Shown one piece after another: positions 35,037-40,387 of a DNA stretch of 40,387 nt. The translations under genes were made by a program, and so were the position numbers. Location of the stretch: the NCBI GenBank assembly GCA_024642705.1, contig JAHEAQ010000042.1, forward strand, positions 1-40,387, given 5' to 3'. A model generated the notes under the pieces. The model worked only from the letters and a program-made list of their open reading frames with translations. It did not search any database and had not been told where the DNA came from. Position 1 is the stretch's first letter. Each line of letters starts with the position of its first letter. The DNA comes from Bacteroidota bacterium (lineage in GTDB: Bacteria; Bacteroidota; Bacteroidia; Chitinophagales; Saprospiraceae).

Positions 35037-35987
35037 TTACGAAATAGCCCAAAGGTTTTGGATAGTTGCCAAATCCTTTTTCATAGCATCAAATACTATT
35101 TTTTTGTCTACTGTCAAATTTGTATTTCCATGTTCAGCTCCTCCCAGAGGATATTCAAGATGCATTGAAACAGGAGGATTTAGATTGAATTTTTTTAATA
35201 TTTTGAAATATTTTACAAAATCAACCATTCCTTCTCCAATTGGAGTATTAATAGCTGTCCATTTTCCATTCACTATTCCCCATTTAAAATCTTTCAGAAC
35301 AATAGTTTTTATGTAAGGTTTAAGCAATTGAATTCCATTCTCCCATGATAATCCACTTTCAACCATAGCATGCCTTATGTCATATTGAGTACCAAAATTT
35401 TCTGGTTCAACATTTTCTAAAATCTTTTTTATTTCCCAGTAGGAACCACCCACATTTCTGCCGGCATGATTCTGATAGCAACCAATAATTCCAAGAGATT
35501 GGTTTAATTTTGCGAGTTCAATAATTTGTTTATTGCATTCCATAAGCGTTTCTTCCATAGAATGCTCATCAGTATAGTGGAACCAATTAGATCTGTAAAA
35601 TTTTATATTTTCTTTTGCCGCAGATTTTAAAACATCCACATCAATGGAATTATTTACACTTTCAATTGCTGTGGTAATCATTGTACATGACGAACCTCCT
35701 TCTTTTATTGCTTGAATTGCTTTAGGCAGATCAATCTTTACAGTTTCAGGCAAAACATGACCGTTAGGCCTTACCGTTAGATCAATTCCAGAAAATCCGA
35801 GTTCTGCCGCAATTTCTCCTGCTGCTTTCCAATCCAAAAATTGGAGGTGTTTTGAGAAAATATTTATTGAAAGGGGATCTTCAAGCGATTCAGAATTAAT
35901 ATTAAATAAATCAATATTTGCAAAAGGTAAAAAAGAAATGGCAAGGGATGATTTTTTTATAAAATCTCTTCTGGAATTGGATAGCAT
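35037..35987 (-). CDS. Tat-exported sugar phosphate isomerase/epimerase-like TIM barrel
   Basis: A 316-residue xylose-isomerase-like TIM-barrel protein with a canonical Tat signal (SRRDFIKK at 5-12, then a hydrophobic stretch). Barrel segments include AAGEIAAELGFSGIDLTVRP, GIIGCYQNHAG, GTQYDIRHAM, IVLKDFKWG and MHLEYPLGGAEHG, with plausible metal residues His, Asp and Glu at the strand ends. Export of this fold is common in Bacteroidota and Planctomycetes, where some members act on 3-keto-glycosides or related sugars. It converges with DUF1501 (75 nt between stops), so it is not in that operon, but both are Tat substrates. Substrate is unknown. Confidence 0.85.
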   Translation of the reverse strand: MLSNSRRDFIKKSSLAISFLPFANIDLFNINSESLEDPLSINIFSKHLQFLDWKAAGEIAAELGFSGIDLTVRPNGHVLPETVKIDLPKAIQAIKEGGSSCTMITTAIESVNNSIDVDVLKSAAKENIKFYRSNWFHYTDEHSMEETLMECNKQIIELAKLNQSLGIIGCYQNHAGRNVGGSYWEIKKILENVEPENFGTQYDIRHAMVESGLSWENGIQLLKPYIKTIVLKDFKWGIVNGKWTAINTPIGEGMVDFVKYFKILKKFNLNPPVSMHLEYPLGGAEHGNTNLTVDKKIVFDAMKKDLATIQNLWAIS

Positions 35988-36129
35988 AACTTTAGTTCGG
36001 TTTAATATTCTAAATATATCGAAATATTAATTTAGGAATAGTATTATTTAAAGACGGCTGTCTATTCATCGCACATATTCGAGCAATTTATCACCAAAAA
36101 TATTTTTTTTCTTAAAATCTTGATTTAAT

Positions 36130-37149
36130 TTATTTAGCAGCGGGATCAAAAAAGTGATTTATTTTCTCTGGATCTCCTGAAAGAAAAGCTTCATAGGGTT
36201 CAGATTTTTTAATTAGATTGTTTTTAATGCAGTTTCGTAAAAAATGTGTGGATATTTTTTGGCAAGCTGAAACGGACTCATGCATATCCTCAAAATAGGA
36301 TTCTATAGTGCTTGTTCTAAAATGGAGTATATCTTCTAGCTCGTCGCCATCGGCATAATATCCACAATGGAAATTTTTGGTGGCAAAAGTATGATTTGGA
36401 AAATCTAATTTGCCTAATCCAGAAATTAAGAAACTTCTAGACAACAAATTTTGATAAGATATTCTGCAATTTTTACCACCTCCCAGATTGAAAACTTGCT
36501 TTGAAAGTTGATTTTGAGAAGTTAATGCGAAGATAAAAGCATTTGCGGCGTCCTGAGGAGTAGTAATTTCGATTTTTGTATCCAATGGCATTTGGAACAT
36601 CAATCCTGATATTTCATGATTGTTAATTCCCATAATCGCAGACAATCTAAAAATTACCCAGTCCAACTTGCATTCTTTTACGATTTTTTCAGCTTGGATT
36701 TTTGTCACAGCATAAGAATCGCCCTCAGAAGGGTGAAGTTTATCGGATACTTTAATTTCTGGATTTGCTAGTCTATCTCCATAAACCGAAACCGATGATG
36801 CATAGATGAAAAAAGCATTTTTTGATTGTTTTTCCAATGCATTAATCAAGTTTTTAGTTCCCAAGACATTTACTCTGTATGCTAAATTTGGGTTCTTATC
36901 AGCCAAAGGAGGAATAACAGCTGCAAGATGAATTGCAATATCCATATCTTTGCATGCAGAATTTAAATCATTTTCGTCTGCAATATCACCGAAAACAGTT
37001 TTAATTTTTCCTTTAAAGGATTTGTAAAACTTTTTTGTTTTTGACGTTTTAATATCGAAAACAGTTATTTCGTGTTGGTAGTTTTTGCATAATATATCAA
37101 GTACATGGCTTCCGACAGTACCTGATCCACCTGTCAATAGTACTCTCAT
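36130..37149 (-). CDS. NAD-dependent epimerase/dehydratase (extended SDR)
   Basis: A 339-residue extended short-chain dehydrogenase. The nucleotide motif GGSGTVG is at 7-13, followed by the acidic residue of strand 2 (VFDIK) that favours NAD, the DI motif (GDIAD), HLAAVIPP, and the catalytic Tyr-x3-Lys in SYAVTKIQAEK, with Ser upstream (ASSVSVYG). Such enzymes act on nucleotide sugars, steroids or other polyols. The C-terminal part (FHCGYYADGDELEDILHFR) is not typical of UDP-galactose epimerase, so a specific substrate cannot be given. It appears monocistronic. Confidence 0.85.
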   Translation of the reverse strand: MRVLLTGGSGTVGSHVLDILCKNYQHEITVFDIKTSKTKKFYKSFKGKIKTVFGDIADENDLNSACKDMDIAIHLAAVIPPLADKNPNLAYRVNVLGTKNLINALEKQSKNAFFIYASSVSVYGDRLANPEIKVSDKLHPSEGDSYAVTKIQAEKIVKECKLDWVIFRLSAIMGINNHEISGLMFQMPLDTKIEITTPQDAANAFIFALTSQNQLSKQVFNLGGGKNCRISYQNLLSRSFLISGLGKLDFPNHTFATKNFHCGYYADGDELEDILHFRTSTIESYFEDMHESVSACQKISTHFLRNCIKNNLIKKSEPYEAFLSGDPEKINHFFDPAAK

Positions 37150-37290
37150 AAATATTATTTAAATAAATAGTGCTTTTGTAAGAATCATTCTAATGATATG
37201 AAAAGACCAATTCATAATCACAAGTATAATTCGTATTTTCTATTTTATTGACTATAAGTCATTTGTTTTATGCAATGGTTATAGAGTGTT

Positions 37291-37749
37291 TCAATTATTG
37301 TTTTCTCTATAATGCTCCAACATGTATTTTACACTATTGTCTTTTTCCATTATATTCTTTAAAACTGCAATTTCATCATTGAATTTTGTTATAGTCGTAT
37401 ACAATGATTCAAAGTTTTCAATTTGGTGACCAATTAATTCAATTTTAAAAGCTTCTAATTTTTCTTTAAATGAATTAATATCCATTTGTGATTGAGCATT
37501 TAGTGATGCATAATTATCACTAATTGATTCTTCTAATTTGTAAATTTTACTTATTAAGTCATTTTTAAAAGTTAAATATTTATCATCATTGGTAGACACA
37601 CAATGGCCTAAAGCAGTTTTTAAATGATCCATACTTTTTTGGAAATCAATTCTATTAGCTATAACTTCTTCAATTGCAGCATATTGAAATTCACCATTTG
37701 AAGTTAAGTATTGAACAGATTGCATTTTGTTATCTTCAATTTTTTTCAT
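37291..37749 (-). CDS. Hypothetical helical (coiled-coil) protein
   Basis: A 152-residue protein I do not recognise. It lacks a signal peptide and membrane segments and looks almost entirely alpha-helical, with heptad-like stretches at about 35-60, 70-85 and 90-140 (INSFKEKLEAFKIELIGHQI; FESLYTTITKFNDEIAVL). One cysteine is present. It may form an elongated dimer or bind a partner, phasin-like in outline only. It lies alone on the minus strand between the SDR gene and the TfoX-domain gene, with 141 nt and 227 nt of non-coding DNA on either side. Function is unknown. Confidence 0.55.
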   Translation of the reverse strand: MKKIEDNKMQSVQYLTSNGEFQYAAIEEVIANRIDFQKSMDHLKTALGHCVSTNDDKYLTFKNDLISKIYKLEESISDNYASLNAQSQMDINSFKEKLEAFKIELIGHQIENFESLYTTITKFNDEIAVLKNIMEKDNSVKYMLEHYRENNN

Positions 37750-37976
37750 ATTTAATTTTTTAATTTTTAGTGCAGAAAATATTAATTAGCATTAATCGGA
37801 AAACGGTTTTCAACTATATTAATTTATTAAATATGACAGAAAAAGGGAAGAATTAAAATGATGAAAATCACCCAATTTAGTGATCTCAGTTAATTTAATA
37901 AAACGATATTAGTAAATAAGATGGACAGTGTAGTCCTTGTCTTGGTTTATATCCACAAGTTGGCTTTGTAAAATAT

Positions 37977-38321
37977 TTATTTCTTTTTTTTACTTGATTT
38001 TGCTTTAGGGTTAAATGCTAAGCATTTGGAAATCCAAAATTCAAGTTCATTTTCTGTAGAAAATCCATTAGGTTGAACAAATAAATAACCCTTCATTTCT
38101 TTTCCTCCAAGTTCCATAATTGATGATCCTTCTTTAGTAAGCAAAATTTCTGTTTCCAAAGGTTCAACTCTACACATTAAGCCACCTTTAAATGTTCCAA
38201 AACACATTTTGTCATCAACCATAAAACATTTTCCGCCCATCATATTTTTTTCTATCCAGTCTATATTTTTGATGGTAAGTATAGTCCTCATTCTATCCAA
38301 TAAGATTACTTCTTCATTCAT
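37977..38321 (-). CDS. TfoX/Sxy N-terminal domain protein
   Basis: A 114-residue protein equal to the TfoX N-terminal domain alone (MMGGKCFMVDDKMCFGTFKG; LCRVEP-like strand; KEMKGYLFVQP), without the C-terminal domain of the competence regulators of gamma-proteobacteria. Stand-alone copies are common in Bacteroidota and there is no evidence that they control competence. The C-terminus is a lysine run encoded by an A8 tract followed soon by the stop. It is 17 nt downstream of the PhnB-like gene, and the two are probably cotranscribed. Confidence 0.8.
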   Translation of the reverse strand: MNEEVILLDRMRTILTIKNIDWIEKNMMGGKCFMVDDKMCFGTFKGGLMCRVEPLETEILLTKEGSSIMELGGKEMKGYLFVQPNGFSTENELEFWISKCLAFNPKAKSSKKKK

Positions 38322-38338
38322 TAGATAGTAATTTTTAT

Positions 38339-38806
38339 TTATTCATCTTTTTTATTGCGATTTTCAAAATCGGCATGCTCTTTAAGTTCATGGCTTACTT
38401 GCCAATTAATTCCAAATTTGTCTTCGAGCATTCCAAAATAAGCCTCCCAAAAAGTTTTTTCTAAAGGCATTTTTACTTTGCCACCTTCAGAAAGCCCATT
38501 GAAGATTCTTTTTGCTTTATCGACGGAATCCACATTAATTGAAATGGAAAAATTATTGCCGATTATTGTAGAATGACCAAAAGCTTCTGAACTGTCACTT
38601 CCAAACAAGTTAGTTTCCGAACTAATTGGTAAAGAGATGTGCATTATTCTTTCTCGGATTTCTGGGGAAAGTGGGCGATTAGGATCACTTGGCATATCCT
38701 TAAATCTACCTATAAAGGTAAATTCGCCACCAAATACTGCTTTATATAATTGGAAAGCTTCCTCACAATTGCCATCAAATATCAAATATGGATTTATTGT
38801 AGTCAT
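38339..38806 (-). CDS. PhnB-like VOC family protein
   Basis: A 155-residue protein of the PhnB / 3-demethylubiquinone methyltransferase-like branch of the VOC superfamily. The opening NPYLIFDGNCEEAFQLYKAVFGGEF and the later FGMLEDKFGINWQVS are typical. Classic metal ligands are incomplete, as in most PhnB-like proteins, so a catalytic role is doubtful. It precedes the TfoX-domain gene by 17 nt. Small VOC and TfoX-domain genes together often occur as housekeeping-like accessory genes in Bacteroidota; a joint function is unproven. Confidence 0.85.
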   Translation of the reverse strand: MTTINPYLIFDGNCEEAFQLYKAVFGGEFTFIGRFKDMPSDPNRPLSPEIRERIMHISLPISSETNLFGSDSSEAFGHSTIIGNNFSISINVDSVDKAKRIFNGLSEGGKVKMPLEKTFWEAYFGMLEDKFGINWQVSHELKEHADFENRNKKDE

Positions 38807-38872
38807 GATAATTAAATTTAGACAGCTAAAAAGACTAATTTACAATTTATTTAATCGAATGTTGCATTGAAT

Positions 38873-39832
38873 TTAGTATACATTTGCTTTTTCGTATTCA
38901 AGGATATTTTTAACATTATCATCATATGCCCTCAGCGATTTTGACTTTCTAATTTTTCTGATAATGAACTGCGGATCTGAAAAAGAAGTTGCAAAATACT
39001 CCCAATATTGAAGCATTTTCATGATGAGGTGTTTTTCTCCAGACAATTTTTGTTCGAATTCTGAAAGTAGCGTATCATGAAATTTACTAAAAAGCTCAAA
39101 CCTATCTTCTGGATATTCTGCGGACTCATTTTTAATCATAAATGGAAGAAAGGGGTCGGAGATTAGACCTCTTCCTATCATCCAATGATCAATGGAAGGA
39201 AAAAGCTCCTTCATTTCTTGAAATCTTGAAAAGGAAGTGATGTCGCCATTGTAGTAAATTTTATGTGCAGTATTTTCTAGACATCTTTGGAATCCTTCTA
39301 AATCTACTCCACCTTCATACAACTGTTTTCCAATTCGGGCATGAATGGCAATGTTTTTTAATGGATACTTATCAAGAATGGGGAAAGTATAAAGTATTTC
39401 TTCATTATTTTCATAACCCATTCTCATTTTCATAGAAACAATGATATTAGTTTCAGAATGCACTCTATCTAAAATATGGTCTATTTTGGTAGAATCACAA
39501 ATGAGTCCCGAACCCATCCCTTTATTGGTAACCATTGGGTAAGGACAGCCTAAATTCCAATTTAATTCATTGTAACCGAATTGCTGTATATATTTTGCTA
39601 CAAATATAAATTCATCAGCGCTATTAGTCATGATTTGAGGAATGACCGTTAATGATTTGTTGTTCTTTGGTAAAATGTCAATTTCATAATTTGACTTTAT
39701 TTCAAGCTTTCCATTTAGCCTAATATATGGAGCATAAAAAGTGTCGATGCCACCAAAATATTTATGGAAGGTATTTCTAAACCTAAAATCTGTAAAACCT
39801 TGCAACGGAGAAGAGAGTAGGGTATGGGTCAT
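38873..39832 (-). CDS. tRNA-dihydrouridine synthase
   Basis: A 319-residue flavoenzyme that reduces specific uridines in the D-loop of tRNA using FMN and NADPH. The N-terminal SPLQGFTDFRFR replaces the common APMxGVTD, and the catalytic Cys is Cys96 in NWNLGCPYPMVTNKGMGSGL. Other active-site segments are SMKMRMG (Lys135), IHAR (His164, Arg166), the NGDI loop and the MIGRG segment. Length fits the DusA/DusB/DusC-type core with its C-terminal helical domain. It is probably transcribed together with the upstream EEP hydrolase gene, whose stop lies 27 nt before its start. Confidence 0.92.
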   Translation of the reverse strand: MTHTLLSSPLQGFTDFRFRNTFHKYFGGIDTFYAPYIRLNGKLEIKSNYEIDILPKNNKSLTVIPQIMTNSADEFIFVAKYIQQFGYNELNWNLGCPYPMVTNKGMGSGLICDSTKIDHILDRVHSETNIIVSMKMRMGYENNEEILYTFPILDKYPLKNIAIHARIGKQLYEGGVDLEGFQRCLENTAHKIYYNGDITSFSRFQEMKELFPSIDHWMIGRGLISDPFLPFMIKNESAEYPEDRFELFSKFHDTLLSEFEQKLSGEKHLIMKMLQYWEYFATSFSDPQFIIRKIRKSKSLRAYDDNVKNILEYEKANVY

Positions 39833-39859
39833 TTTGTTTGGAAAACGAATTTTAGGCTA

Positions 39860-40387
39860 TTAATTATCATCGCTAATTAATTCTAAAGTTACCAAATAGG
39901 CACAATGGTCTGATGCAATTGCATTTTGGATAACCTTTGTATGGATAATTTTCCAATTATTTTGTGGATAAAACATCACATAATCAATTTTTTTCCTTGG
40001 ATTGTCAGAGGGAAAAGTTGGTTCTGGATTGGATTTGTCATATGAAGAGGTCCAAAAATTTTCTAAAATTTTAATAGCTTGACTACTAGGAATATCATTG
40101 AGATCCCCTGCCAAGATGGTAGGATATTTATTGGTTGAAAAGGCTTGGTTGATTTTATGGGTTTGAGCAATTCTATCTGTTTCATCATTTGTGTGATCCA
40201 AGTGTGTTCCAATGAATGAAATGGTGTCTCCAGAATTTAGAACAACTGTTACTTCAAGGGCAGCTCTAGGTTCATTTTTAGGGCTATGTGGAAGCAAAAC
40301 ATTTCGAGAACTGATAAAAGAATATTTGGAAAGTACTGCTTCACCGTATTCTCCGCCATCATATGGCATTGCTCGACCAAAAATAGA
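39860..40387 (-). CDS. Endonuclease/exonuclease/phosphatase (EEP) family hydrolase, N-terminus outside window
   Basis: The C-terminal 175 residues of an EEP-fold metal-dependent phosphoesterase; the frame is open through the last base, so the start lies beyond the window. Visible active-site segments are GRAMPYDGGEYGEAVLSKYS, the IGTHLDHTNDETDR motif with catalytic His and Asp, LAGDLNDIPSS with its Asn, and the closing ASDHCAYLVTL with catalytic Asp and His. Family members include DNA-repair nucleases, sphingomyelinases and secreted phosphodiesterases; this small type is often exported, but the N-terminus is not seen. The tRNA-dihydrouridine synthase gene follows after 27 nt. Confidence 0.88.
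   Translation of the reverse strand, partial: SIFGRAMPYDGGEYGEAVLSKYSFISSRNVLLPHSPKNEPRAALEVTVVLNSGDTISFIGTHLDHTNDETDRIAQTHKINQAFSTNKYPTILAGDLNDIPSSQAIKILENFWTSSYDKSNPEPTFPSDNPRKKIDYVMFYPQNNWKIIHTKVIQNAIASDHCAYLVTLELISDDN

Noticed and set aside
37977-38321. Competence regulator tfoX/sxy
   Set aside because: Only the N-terminal domain is present, without the C-terminal domain; competence control is not supported in this group.
1-40387. CRISPR array, tRNA, rRNA, transposase, phage or plasmid genes
   Set aside because: No direct-repeat array, no tRNA-like arms and no mobile-element proteins were recognised by reading both strands; a tool-based scan was not possible.

Overview
The window is A+T-rich bacterial chromosome from a member of the Bacteroidota, most likely a Saprospiraceae-like lineage. 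The evidence is two proteins ending in type IX secretion (T9SS) sorting domains (4015-7410 and 20572-22497), SprB-type and SdrD_B-type modules, Bacteroidota-style lipoprotein signals, and promoters of the TTG-N19-TAnnTTTG kind. The genus is inference. Almost every gene lies on the minus strand. I see no rRNA, tRNA, CRISPR array, insertion sequence, phage gene or plasmid gene, so this reads as ordinary chromosome with accessory catabolic and cell-surface genes.

Region 1 (1-3897, minus) is a tightly packed catabolic operon: D-tagatose-3-epimerase-like TIM barrel, enolase-superfamily sugar-acid dehydratase candidate, VOC metalloprotein, D-2-hydroxyacid dehydrogenase, then an M20 amidohydrolase cut by the window edge. 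Region 2 (4015-12008) holds a very large T9SS-secreted StcE/TagA-type (M66) metalloprotease, a small membrane protein, and a sulfatase / outer-membrane protein / condensation-domain acyltransferase run. Region 3 (12103-17381) has an unusual membrane-anchored gluzincin-like protein with a ComEA/GspK-like helix-hairpin-helix domain, and a secreted Tricorn-type protease.

Region 4 (17655-20427) has a lipoprotein, an AraC regulator, a small dimeric alpha/beta-barrel protein and a divergent Rrf2-type Fe-S regulator. Region 5 (20572-28214) has a T9SS heme peroxidase, the B12-dependent ribonucleotide reductase NrdJ with a textbook Bacteroidota promoter, an FkbM methyltransferase plus GT2 glycosyltransferase pair, and a NYN nuclease with a LOTUS domain.

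Region 6 (28273-35987) is the most likely place for an undescribed system. A secreted TPR protein with conspicuous histidine motifs is divergent from a planctomycete-type pair: a PSCyt1-DUF1549-LamG-DUF1553 putative lipoprotein with two CxxCH motifs, and a Tat-exported DUF1501 protein of the alkaline phosphatase clan. A Tat-exported TIM-barrel protein converges on this pair, and a perfect inverted repeat sits in the divergent promoter region. Region 7 (36130-40387) is mixed: a nucleotide-sugar-type SDR, an unknown helical protein, a TfoX N-domain protein, a PhnB-like VOC protein, a tRNA-dihydrouridine synthase and a truncated EEP-family hydrolase.
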